A stretch of DNA of 64,000 bases from Tanypteryx hageni. Its lineage: Eukaryota > Arthropoda > Insecta > Odonata > Petaluridae. A model generated the notes under the pieces. That model did not search any database and was not told where the DNA came from. It worked only from the letters and a program-made list of their open reading frames with translations. How positions within the stretch are numbered: position 1 is the first letter of the stretch; every line of letters starts with the position of its first letter. Made by a program: the position numbers and the translations under genes. Of the stretch, positions 48,204 through 58,620 are shown piece by piece. The stretch is from positions 190,286,370 to 190,350,369 of the forward strand of contig CM054115.1 in NCBI GenBank assembly GCA_028673005.1. The letters are read 5' to 3'.

Positions 48204-48398
48204 GGCCTGGCATCTGTGGCCCCGTCTCTCAATTGCCCACTGTTGCCTCGCATATCCCTGACGACGCCTTGCCACCGATGGTTGACAAGTCGACTGGCAG
48301 CTGTGTGGGGGGAGGAGGTTGGTCTCTGGTGTTGCTCACTCCTCGTCTCCAAATCCTTCCCAAATGGCTCTCCCCTCCTTCCTCCTCTTCTCTAACTG
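48204..48398 (+). CDS. Sara: Probable Sara exon 9
   Basis: After acceptor ttattttcag, phase 1 joining gives GPGICGPVSQLPTVASHIPD and then DALPPMVDKSTGS. IPxDxLPPxxxxSTG resembles the segment just before the conserved C-terminal domain of ZFYVE9. The stretch is GC-rich against an AT-rich background. The 3' end is uncertain: ACTG|gtattt at 48399 would keep phase 1, but a donor nearer 48300 is possible. An alternative acceptor at 48147 gives another open frame without the similarity. Confidence 0.6.
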
Positions 48399-50228
48399 GT
48401 ATTTTTAGTTCATATTGCAGCCTCTGATGTCAACTCAATCTGAGCTGAAATTTTATGTATGAAAATGAAGTATGTCAGTCAAGTTCATTTATTTATATTC
48501 TGCCTCTTTATAAAACTTGCTTATGTTTTTAATTGATGATATTTTTATTTGTAGATATTAAAAATATACATGCTTCTTTTTGGAGGTTTTCTGTTATTAA
48601 TTTATTATTTTTTATTTTGTAATGCATTTGTAAACAATTAATTTCTGAAAAGAAGTTGCAATCAGAAACATTAATAAAAAATAAATTTTATCGGTATGTT
48701 TGAAAAGATCTCAAAATTTCTCATAAACTAGTTAAAACTTAATTTCAAGAGTTGAGATTGATGGTAACTTTGTCACCTACTGAATGACTGTAGCATTGTC
48801 ATTATCATATGGTACTATTCTTTCTCTGCTGTTGGTTGGTTTAACATGAATGGCTTCCATAATCTCTTGATCAAATTGTTTCAACTCTTCAAAATCAAAG
48901 AATAACCTGTGGCAGAATATAATTTTCTTTTTAGATTTCACTTCTTTGTCATTAGAATTCTCCTTATGATTCATAATTATGGTTACTTTTGAAAAGGCAA
49001 TTAACATGTTCACTCCAGAGCAACTCACGTATGACTCACCACATGGTAATTTATTTCACTGAGCTAAGAAGCAGTTAACTTTGATGCAGTTAGTTGAATT
49101 TCTGCACTTGGCTTCTACATATTCAAAACACCATCTATTGCTATTGTGCCTTGAAATTTCTCATCATTTTCATTACTATCAGGTGATAGAGAAAACTTTT
49201 GTCTCACCGACATATAAAAATTTTGGCTGTCCCACCCTTAAATTTCTAGAATCCATTAAAATCCTTCAATTTCAGGAAAAAATAGCCATGGGGTCGGCAT
49301 CTGTTTCCCTTTCACTGTCCATTGCTTGCCTTAGATTACTGCTACCCAAAATACTGCACCAATTCACATAGTCGTCCTGTCCATCTACATATCTCTTTCC
49401 CTTCTCCAAGTGCAGAGAGTTGTAAGTACATTTCATTTTAAAATGCACTCATGCTTTCACTCTGTCTGCCCATCTGTCTAATCAGTTAAATTAAACAGAT
49501 ATAGGAGACTGATGTTTGGAAGGTGTATGTGGATGTATGATGCCATTTATTATGCTGCCAAAGAATGTTTTTGGGAGAAATTGGTGAATGGCAGGGAATG
49601 CCTTCAAAATTTCTAAATTAAGATTCCGAACAAATGGTTTTAGAAAGAAATTTATAAATTTTTAATTAATCATTGAATAAATTACTTTATATCATATAGG
49701 TAACTATATTACTAAATTTTTTATATTGCGTCAGCAAATGAAGCTCCAATTATTTTTGCCATTTTCTGTGATCCCTTGCTAGATTGACCTCTTTCTTTAT
49801 ATGTAGCATATGCACGTGAACTAAGAAATGATGACACTTTGTTGAAAACCATAAGTTTTATTCAGATAGTGAAAAACACCTGCCCTCAATTAGGACAAAC
49901 ATAATAACAACATGCTAAATGAGACCTAGTGAAAATGCTTCTGATGAGGATATGTTAAATTCTTTTCAATCTAATTATCAAGTTGTTTTTCATTTACAAA
50001 TGGTAATACTTATTATTTGATTGGCATGTAGTAAATTATTTGCCATTTCTTTATTTTTGTTTGAAAATATTTTAAGTAATGAGTTGTAATTCTTGCTGCC
50101 AAATAATTTTTATTTGCAATATTCAGAACAAGAGGCTTCAAAAGTAAATCATTGTTGTGTTTTGATTGAATTTATTTTTGTATCTGTAAGCTATATTTAG
50201 ATTATATGTTGCATTATTACTTTATATG
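48399..50228. other. Sequence after exon 9, unassigned
   Basis: Presumably Sara intron. A minus frame at 49028-48777 (KSKKKIIFCHRLFFDFEELK...) and neighbouring minus-strand pieces up to 49380 have a protein-like look but match nothing I recognise. Possibly a decayed transposon or retrocopy. Confidence 0.4.
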
Positions 50229-50662
50229 GTACTTTGTGGTAAATGCGGCACCACCTCCGCAGCGCCCCAAGGGGCGAGATATGAAACTACAAGGCGCTGA
50301 ATGTGGCAAGATTTGGAATTAAGTGAAGCAGTTCAGAGGTGTCTCCATTCAGAGAAAAAAGAAGGGATACCATTATAAAAATTTCATTTTTAATGGTATC
50401 CCTTCTTTTTTCTTTGAATGGAGATGCCTCTGAGCACAGTGAACGTGAAGAGGAATGAAAAACACTTCCACCAACCTACCCAACCTGGTGGGGATGCGTA
50501 AAATGTTCCTTCATGTTCAAATTTCCCTTCCTTGGCCCATCCTAGTTCCAATGGAGTACTGCTCCACGTAACTCCAAATCTCGCCACATTCAGCACCTTG
50601 TAGTTCCATATCTTGCCTCTAGATGAGTGCTGTGGAGGTGGTGCCATGTTAACCACAAAGTT
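50229..50662. repeat. Fold-back element with asymmetric arms
   Basis: Outer ends actttgtggtaaatgcggca and complement tggttaacatggcaccacct. The centre is almost a perfect hairpin (agaagggataccattataaa against ttaatggtatcccttctttt). The right arm has about 110 bases (roughly 50440-50560) that are absent from the left. Confidence 0.8.
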
Positions 50663-51001
50663 CCCTTTATATTTATATGTATGTACATATACCTGTGTGT
50701 GTGGTGTATCATCAGAAGTTTTACCTTTTAATAGTCTTACTGCATTCATATTTTGCATAAAATTTAGATATTTCACCCTTCTGTGTCTGTTATTTTATAT
50801 CATTCTTAGATCAAGCACTGACTCCTAACTTGAACAAATTTATTCATATAAACTACATTTGATAGCATTAAATGAACAACCTATAAGTTACGTAGTATTA
50901 CACATGCTTTCTGGCTGTATAACTTATGTGAATAACTTGTCAGTGTTGTATTTTAGCTACCCCAAAAACCATACATAGATATATATTGTGCAACATAAGA
51001 G

Positions 51002-51537
51002 TGGTGGCTGAAAAGTTCTTGGTCTAAGTAGGAAGAGAATAGGTGAGGGAAATGTCACTTGTATATCTCACATTTCCATGATATTACTCACAGCTTTTTA
51101 GGCTTTTCCACAGTCTACCCTGGTGTTAATAAACTTCAATTTTTTCCTCTGTTGTGGCTGAGGTCGGACATCCACTGTGGGGTTCCTCCTCCAACCTCTC
51201 TCTTCCCCCTTTGAAGTTTTCTTCCCAATTTTTTCACAGTTGAATAACTCGATGCATCATTTCCCAATATCTGCTGCATACCTGCATGGATGTCTTAAGC
51301 AGGTGAACCTTTCAGAAAAAGATTACAAATCAAAGATTGGTGCTCGAATTTCTTCATGTCAATTGTGTTTGTATGACTGCACTAAAAGATTTGCTGAGAA
51401 TGAACCACAGAGAATATTATTATTAAATTGTATGTACAATGCTGGTAGATGTCACGCTACAATGTATATAAAAGACACTAATGACACTTCCCTCCCCTAT
51501 TCCCTTCTTATTTAGGCTGAGAACTTTTCAGCCACCT
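51002..51537. mobile_element. Miniature element with ~55-bp TIRs, mariner-like
   Basis: Left end gtggctgaaaagttcttggt and right complement gtggctgaaaagttctcagc continue as inverted repeats to gtcac. Ends of this kind are seen in mariner-derived miniature elements. The interior has no transposase. Confidence 0.75.
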
Positions 51538-51949
51538 TTTGTTGCATTTTTCTGTAACTACTGCTAGAAAATTATGCAATTTTTATTGCCTCTCATTGAA
51601 AACTTGCAGAATGTATACATGTTGATTGTTATGGATTTGTTTTTACATTTGATGTCTTGGGTATTTTTCTACCTAAGGCAAAATTTCACCTTCATCAATT
51701 ATGCATATTATAATTTTAGTTTATAAATAATAATTAATTTACATTTACATAGTAAAATAAAATTGTACTGTAATTAAAATGATAGCTTTCTTGCTATAAT
51801 AGATAAAAATCATCAGTTACACTTGTAATTATTTTTCAGTTTCATATTAAATGGAAAATGCTGAAATAGGATATGTGATATTGAGATGTCATCATAGATA
51901 TTCTACCTTCTAATAGATTTTTGGGACATCCAATGCAATCAGTCATGTC

Positions 51950-52790
51950 CAACGACTTTTTCTTCAGCAGTTTATACTTATCTTCTTCTTTTAATAAGTC
52001 TAATGCTCCTATCCTCTTTTCTTCTTTCCATCTTTTCCTCTTTCCCTCTTTTCATCTTTCCCTCTTTCCATCATTTCCTCTTTTCCTCTTTCCATCTTTT
52101 CCTCTTTCCTTCTTTTCCTCTTTCGATCTTTTCCCCTTTCCCTCTTTCCATCTTTTCCTCTTTCCTCCATTCTATGACTTCTGTCAACAGATCTTCACCT
52201 TTCAAAATTTAGCTCTCCCATTTCTACTGCGTTCCTCCAATTAAGCTCCTCTCTTCCCCTACAATGTTTAAAACTTCCTCATTTGTTTTTTTCTCAGTTT
52301 AATTTTCTCTGTTATATACCATACCCACATCTCAAAAGCTTTCAACCTATTAACATATTCTTTTTCCATAGTCCATGTTTCACATCCAAATCTAAGTTTT
52401 CACTAACCTCTTTTTAATATCTTTATTCATACTACCTGTGAACAACTCTTGTAATCTCATAAAAGCTTCCCTTGCTTTTGCTATTCTTGTCCTGATCGTT
52501 TTTGTACTTTTTCTATCCTGAGTCAAATTACTACCTAAATAAATAAAACATTCTACCTGTTCCAGCCTCTTCCCATCCCCTATTACATTCATGTCTGATT
52601 CCCTACTCTTGATAAATTTCATGACAAGATTTTAAAAATTAATTTTACCCTGAATGCCATCAGGAACTGGTTAACATCTCCATAGCATTGCCCAGTCTCA
52701 TTCTCCTTACTCTGTCCTTAATCTGTGCTGCTCGATTCATATACAGATTTCTGATTAAATGCCTATCTCTCCAGTTACTCAATACAGATA
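51950..52790 (-). pseudogene. RTE-like LINE fragment with pyrimidine tract
   Basis: On the minus strand, 52622-52392 reads KFIKSRESDMNVIGDGKRLE, then VECFIYLGSNLTQD, IRTRIAKAREAFMRLQELF and KDIKKRLVKT, typical of the RTE-type RT C-terminal half. Upstream (52780-52640) the broken frame shows an RHLIRNLYM-like segment. Downstream it continues with shifts into a Lys/Arg-rich stretch antisense to the tract at 52015-52170. Confidence 0.7.
52015..52170. repeat. Imperfect CCTCTTTCCATCTTTT tandem pyrimidine tract
   Basis: Units of 8-16 bases such as cctctttccatctttt repeat about ten times. Plus-strand frames over it are low-complexity (Phe/Ser/Leu) and not taken as genes. It coincides with the degraded 3' part of the LINE fragment. 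Confidence 0.8.
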
Positions 52791-53760
52791 GTCATTGATT
52801 AACATCATTAAGAAAACCATGATATTAATCAAAATGGATTTTTCAATATACACAATGTTATAAGTTGGGGTTGCATTCCCAGACAACTAATAGTAAACAC
52901 ATTTAATGAACAAAAAATGTCAAGATGTGAGTAATTTACCTAACTTAACAGATAGTTTACTTGCACCTCTGGGCTTGGAATGTTGATGGCATTTATTAGA
53001 TGGTGATGCTAACGTTTCTTCATCTGAAGATGAGACTGGGAGCCTATTTTTAGAAGTTAGTGAGGTTTTTTCTTGAGTTTTTAGCTGCACTGTGAAGAAC
53101 TGGTCCAGAGATAGTAGGAGTAAAGCTTTCTTATTTTCATCATAAATTTACTTATAGCAGCTGAAATCATTTCTTACTTTTCTTATTACAGCAGAACTTT
53201 GTTCCCTGCTGGAGTCATTTTCATCCAGCATGGCCATTCCAAGGTCAAAATATTTAAGAGCCTCTGCTAATGTCTTGTTTTTTAAGACCTTGAGTAGATG
53301 TGTCATAATATTACCTACTTCATGAGCCCTATGAGCATCCAATTCAATCAGATTTTCATTTGTCAGTTCCCCATCATGAGAAGCCAGCAGTTCCTCACCA
53401 TCCTTTGTCTTAAGATCACCAAATCCTATCTTCTTGCCCCTATCAACAATTCTGTCTTTATATCTCTTACAGTCACCTCGAAGTCTTGGAAATAATTAAT
53501 GCAATCCAGTCAAATCTTTCTCTATACATCATTCATAAAGAGCAGGTGACTTCATTCCATGAATCAGAAATGATGTTGATTGCATTTTGGATATAGAAAC
53601 TATGCCAGAATTTGTTCCGTGTGACAGCACTTGCACCATCTGTTGCCTTGTTTCTCCTTCCTAGGGCAAATTCTCCAAATTCGCTACCATCATTGCCTTG
53701 CCTCACTGCAATATTTGAATCCCCTTTAACTACCAAGTTCTTTTTGGCTTTTACTTTTCT
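52782..53760 (-). pseudogene. Tigger (TIGD1-like) transposase relic
   Basis: Minus-strand pieces: 53736-53533 ends INIISDSWNEVTCSLFMNDV followed by a WRK-like stretch and NYFQDFE, the segment after the catalytic core in Tigger transposases. 53342-53148 reads VLKNKTLAEALKYFDLGM then DENDSSREQSSAVIRKVRN, the conserved C-terminal helical tail. The catalytic core is missing, and the mariner begins just beyond 53820. Confidence 0.7.
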
Positions 53761-53818
53761 TCCTTTAATTGATTGTAGAAATCACCTACTTCCTCATCTC
53801 TGTGGCCATTCGTTGGCA

Positions 53819-55124
53819 TACAAGGTGCGAGCCATAAGTTCCTGGACTGGTTCATTAACAAAGTGTAGACTTACCTTAGTCAGAGGTTGGTATGATCCCC
53901 TTCCATTCAGAGTTTATATGCCTAGTCCGGCATTTCTCCCACTACTGGAAGCAACACTGGAACTCTTGTTTTGAGATTGCGTTCAGTGCCGCCTGCGATT
54001 CTGTTTGGATCCCAGCTACATCCTTAAATCTCCATCCTTGGAGCTGCAATTTCATCTTGGGGAACAAGAAGTCACAGGGGGCAAGGTCAGGGGAGTACTG
54101 AGGTAGGAAACCACAGCAATGTTATTCTCGGTCAAAAACTGCTGGATAAAGCTGTATGTGCCTGTGTATTGTCATAGTGCAGCAACCAGTTCTGGTTGCA
54201 CCACTTTTCTGGACATTTTTTCCTAACATCTTCCCTTAAATGCCTAAGGATCCCCAAGTAGTACCTACTGTTGATTGACATTTTGGCCTGCAGAAATGAA
54301 TTCTTGATGAACAATTTCCTCACTGTCAAAAAACTGAACCAACATGCTCTTGATATCAGAGCTGACCTGTCTCGCTTTTTTTGGATGTGTAGAAGATAGG
54401 CTCTTCCACTGTGACAACTGTTGTTTAGTTTCTGGGTTATAAGCATAAACCCAGCTTTGGTCTTCCGTTATGATCTTAGAAAGAAAGCTTTTGTCCTTTC
54501 TGACATGATCCAGCAGATTCTGGCACACAGACAAACTATTTTCTTACTTCTCACCAGTGAGAAGATGAGGCACAAACTTGGCAGAGATCTGCCGCATGTT
54601 CAAATCATCTGTTAAAATGCGCCGACTTGTTCCATATGATAGTCCTAACATGCCAGCAACATCATAAATGTATGTCGGTGGTCTTCATATATGACTTGAT
54701 GCACTTTTTCCACGTTTTCATCAGTCCAACTCGATAATGGATGCCAGAACGCTCCAAATCTTCAATCAATGTTTGTCCACTTTTGAATCTGGAAAACCAC
54801 TCGAATGTCTGTGGCTTTCCCATGGCATCATCACCAAAAGCTGTTTTCAGCATTTCATGAGTCTCTGCAGCTATCTTTCTGAGTTTAAAGCAAAACTTAG
54901 TGCAAACTCTTTGCTCTCTCATGTCAGCCATTTCACTAATCTCCGAAAATTGCAGAATGCACATGCACTAAAAGTTACACAACAATGCAGCACATTATAT
55001 TTGGCAAAACTCGCCAGACAAACTCATAATGAAGCTATACAATAGCACTTAGCGGCACAAAGCTGTACTGCTCGCCGTTCACGCTCCTAGCAGCCAGTCA
55101 GGAAACTTTTGGCTCGCACCATGT
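53819..55124 (-). mobile_element. Nearly complete mariner element
   Basis: About 1.3 kb. The left TIR caaggtgcgagccataagtt begins after TA at 53819. The right TIR complement catggtgcgagccaaaagtt ends before TA near 55122. It contains a minus-strand transposase pseudogene. Its left flank touches the Tigger relic and may lie in it. Confidence 0.88.
53890..54964 (-). pseudogene. mariner transposase relic (DD34D type)
   Basis: From 54964: the N-terminal HTH region (CTKFCFKLRKIAAETHEMLK, GKPQTFEWFSRFKSG), then after a shift KIITEDQSWVYAYNPETKQQ (first catalytic Asp region), KKARQVSSDIKSMLVQFFDS, and in another frame LLHYDNTQAHTAL (second Asp). After a further shift comes YSPDLAPCDFFLFPKMK at about 54095-54045 (third Asp). 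The family is the one with ITED-W and HDN-AHTA motifs found widely in animals. At least two frameshifts mean it is inactive. Confidence 0.88.
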
Positions 55125-55152
55125 ATATACTTGAATAATCATGAAGTTTACT

Positions 55153-55295
55153 GGGAATAATTTGAAATCGGTAGAAACATTCTGCCATGACCGCTAATTG
55201 ATAGATCAGTGGTAGAATATCTGCTCAGCAAGTGGAATACCTGGGTTTGATTCATGGTCATGGTAGAATTTTTCTTCTGATTTCAAAATATTCCC
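55153..55295. repeat. Fold-back element with tRNA-like sequence (locus 3)
   Basis: 40-base terminal arms: gggaataatttgaaatcggt at 55152 and complement gggaatattttgaaatcaga ending at 55295, each with a ccatgacc/ggtcatgg border. Between them lies one tRNA-like unit in plus orientation: gatagatcagtggtagaata (A box), a hairpin, and gggtttgattcatggtcatg (B box). Confidence 0.7.
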
Positions 55296-55659
55296 AATAT
55301 TCCAGCTTATGCCTGTCTCATAGGGTTTCTATGATCCACTCATTCATCAGTTTGCAAAGTTTACTGGTTCTTCTTCAACCTCCTCTAGCATCAAAGAGCC
55401 ATTTACCTGATTCCTTATCTAAAACTAATTCTCTTTTCATTTGGCTCACACTTCCTGCTCTATATGTTACTCTGAAATCATCAATGTAAAAATCTCCTTC
55501 TCCCTTCTCCTAACCTTACTTGTGATAAGACAATCACCTTACCTCTTTTCATTTCTAATTTATCTTCCATAAACAACATCCTGATGTTCCATTTTTCTAT
55601 TCTGAGTTTCAAAGTCTTCTTATTTTTCCTCATTGTTCTGTTATCATAAGCTATCTAAG

Positions 55660-56005
55660 GATTTCATGGGACGACGATTGAGACAGCCTTCCTTCCATCA
55701 TTGCCCTAATAGTTATGATCCTGTACACATCATGCATCGACTGTCTCTTGTTAGCCTTAGCCGTGATGCTTGAGATAATCATCGAGGTAGTTTTCTATTG
55801 CCTTTCTCGGCTGTGTTTTCAATGTGATGCTATCACTTAATCATACCAACCTACTGAGCCTTTAGTAGCCAACAGTCTGATATACAGTCCTTACCTTTTG
55901 ACCTTGCTGGCATGGGTGAGCCTACCACGAGCAGATGCTTTAGCCGGTGTAGCTCTGTGGCATATTCATGCCCTTCTACTGCAACAAGATTGTAGATCAA
56001 AGAAG
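55660..56005. repeat. Unassigned SINE/LINE-tail-like repeat
   Basis: A compact, GC-richer stretch with features common to dispersed repeats of arthropods (for example ttttctattgcctttctcgg and gggtgagcctaccacgagca). No open frame and no end found. Confidence 0.35.
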
Positions 56006-57323
56006 AGATTGAAATGTAGGTGACCTTGGATAATTATTTTCTGTTTAGTAAAACATTTTGCACAAGTTGTGACAAGAATAAGCTCTGTTGGAAATGTATG
56101 TAGTGCTGAGTCAATATTTGGATAACACAAAATGTGAGTAGACCCATGTTATGTGAAAAGATTAAGAGAGGTTGCTGGTTTCAAATTTAGCAGCTTGAAA
56201 ATTTCATTTTCTGAAAATATAATTTTATTTTTCTATGATATTTTAATTTAATAATTTAACTAATGCTTTTATTATTTTTTAATTTAAGAAGTTAAAAATC
56301 AAAGTGACATTTTGATATGCCTCTTGTTTGCCTCTCTATCTTTGTTTTGGAAATACTATTGACAATTTTTATACTTTTAATGCCTATTTTATTTCTTCTA
56401 GATATGAATAATTTTTTATTTCATCATACAGTTTTGTTTTACAAAAGAATTTTTTTGTTTAAAAAATTTAAAGTTATTTTTATTTTAGCTTCACATTCAC
56501 GTTGTTTTATATAACCAGATTGATTGCATGTAAGATAGTTAACTATTCTAAAAAACATTTAAATCATTTTTAAGATTAACCAAGGCATATTCGTAAAATG
56601 CAAAACTTTCATCTTAAATTTTAAGGTTTTTTTCATGTTGTTGATGTGATGAATTACTTAATGTATTCCTGAGATAAGCAACGATTAAATCCATACATTT
56701 TTTTTGACATTTCTCTCTAAAGTATTTTTTATATTGGCTATGTGCTTTTTGTATATGCGCATTGTTTGTTTCTGCTGTGCATCATTCAAAATATTGTTGA
56801 ATGGTATCTCCATTTACATTTTATTTTGTCATATTTTATTTACACCATTATTGCTTATCATTTTCATCGTTTTTGCATTCTATTATTGATAAATTTTTTT
56901 GTTTAGTTGTTATTTTAAATCTAATTAATAAGTTAATTGATTTTTTAAGTCCAGATTATCTTTCTTTAATTGTTAAATTCCGAAAGTCTCAATTTACAAT
57001 CTCGTGCATCTGAGAATAGTCTTAACAATTCTCAATTTTATTTTCATCCTTTTAGTTACAAGAGTTGTAATTTTATTATTTCCTTAGAATATGAAATTCA
57101 TCGACATTATTGGTGATAGCTTCTTGGGTAGGTATTTTGACTCTATCACTACAGAAGAAAATTTTGCAAAATATTATATCCTGAAAAATAGCATAAACTG
57201 GTATCACTGTTTACCAACAAATTCTCTTTATTCAGATATGGATTATTTTGCTCTACCATGGCTTGCATAAAATATTAATAACAAATATAATTTGTACAGT
57301 CATAGAAACATGAGTAAATCATA
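56006..57323. other. AT-rich stretch, nothing recognised
   Basis: Very AT-rich, with Phe/Leu/Ile-rich chance frames (56317-57013). I see no conserved feature. Confidence 0.5.
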
Positions 57324-58620
57324 TACTGCCACTCCCCAACTTATGTAAGGGTTCCGTTCTGCAAATGTTTATGTAACCCGAGTTTTACGTAAGTTGGAAT
57401 TCACCTAACTACCCACACATTTAGTACAGTAAATAATTCATTGGGAAAAAATCATTCTAATCATAGAAATTAAGGAAATTATTTAGACCCTCAGCTATCC
57501 CTCACTCGGAAAACAGTAACCGCAAAAAGTTCCAGCCTCGCAAGCAGTGAATGGTGGTAATATTCCCACTAGGCAACAGTTGACTGAGCGTAATGCAAGT
57601 CCCTTGTGGGAGATGCCATAGATCTTGAATACATTGTTGCATTCAAGATTTATGGGAGATGTCAGCCGCCAAGACTCTCCGCCGCCATACCCCTATATCC
57701 CTTCGAGCGCACCGAACTACCGTATGTACTTGGGTAATTTGCGACTTTTTGAGACCTATTTTTTAGCCAAAAATTAGGGGGTCACAAATTACATGAGGTA
57801 TGTTTTTGAAACAGTGAAATCGTCTCTTGTTCTGAACATATTTCTTAGCTTAGCCTTACCCGTAACCTCGATCTGAGGCCTTGCCTCACTAACTTCTAAT
57901 TTTTAAGTAACTTATTATTATGTATGTAGATTTAATAAAGTTCTCATATAACCCTATTTAATCTTTCAACCTCCATTATGAAAAAAAATAAATATCCACA
58001 AAATTACCAATAATTCATAAAATAAACGTAAAAATAAATGTTTGTTTACATGCAAAGTCCTCAGTAAAATCAGGTAACCATTCCCGCAACACATTCTAAC
58101 ATTTATGGTATTATACTGAGTTGCCAAGTGTAAATTTTTTAACCATATAATATGAGTAAATGAATTTTTTTAAATAAATGACAGGAGCAAGGTAGAAACC
58201 ATCTATGGCAACATTATTGTGTTACGATTGTACGATAGTTAAAGATGCACTAGTAGGTAGACATTTGTTTGGCTCTTAGCTGTTCCCGCAACACAGCATT
58301 CTTAAAACATTTCTGGCTAGTGAGCTACGAACTGTGATAATTATAGTTATTCACTCTTTCTCTTCATTAATACATAATTACAGGTAATTAAAAGGTATTT
58401 TTTCAATTAGAAGTACAGGTATACAGTTGAATTCTTTCTCTTTACTTTTATGAAGATAGAAATTGTATGGAAATGAAATAAAAAAACGTTATATTTTAGG
58501 GGAACTGAAGGTCGTGCTACTAGAACTCAAAAATTCCAACTCACACATTACATGACACATAAGATGAAAACAAGATTTGAGGCAAAAGATAAGGGATCAC
58601 AAATTATGCGGGGTCGCAAA

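Larger units (their letters stand above)
4071..48398 (+). other. Sara: Sara / ZFYVE9-type Smad anchor gene (transcription unit, C-terminus outside window)
   Basis: Multi-exon gene for the Smad Anchor for Receptor Activation, an early-endosome FYVE protein that presents receptor-regulated Smads to TGF-beta/activin-type receptors and carries PP1 (family knowledge). The in-frame chain of exons gives about 1,080 residues here: short conserved N-terminus (DLDKVLDDFELNE), long Ser/Glu-rich region, FYVE finger at about residues 810-878, Smad-binding region at about 915-958, and KQVMF PP1 docking motif at about 968-972. The last exon assigned (48204) carries an IPDDALPP segment that resembles the linker before the C-terminal domain. 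That domain itself is not in the window. Introns range from 91 bases (inside the FYVE finger) to 13.1 kb and are full of transposons. The N-terminal region is longer than in vertebrate ZFYVE9. Confidence 0.92.

Noticed and set aside
52003..52244. Two overlapping Phe/Ser-rich open frames
   Set aside because: Produced by the CCTCTTTCCAT tandem tract; low complexity with no start context.
53819..55124. Possible domesticated mariner transposase
   Set aside because: TIRs and TA flanks are still present and the frame has several shifts, so it is an ordinary dead copy.
57718..57800. Possible promoter or insulator because of repeated ggtaatttgcgac-type motifs
   Set aside because: These are subterminal repeats of a TIR element with a matching right end.
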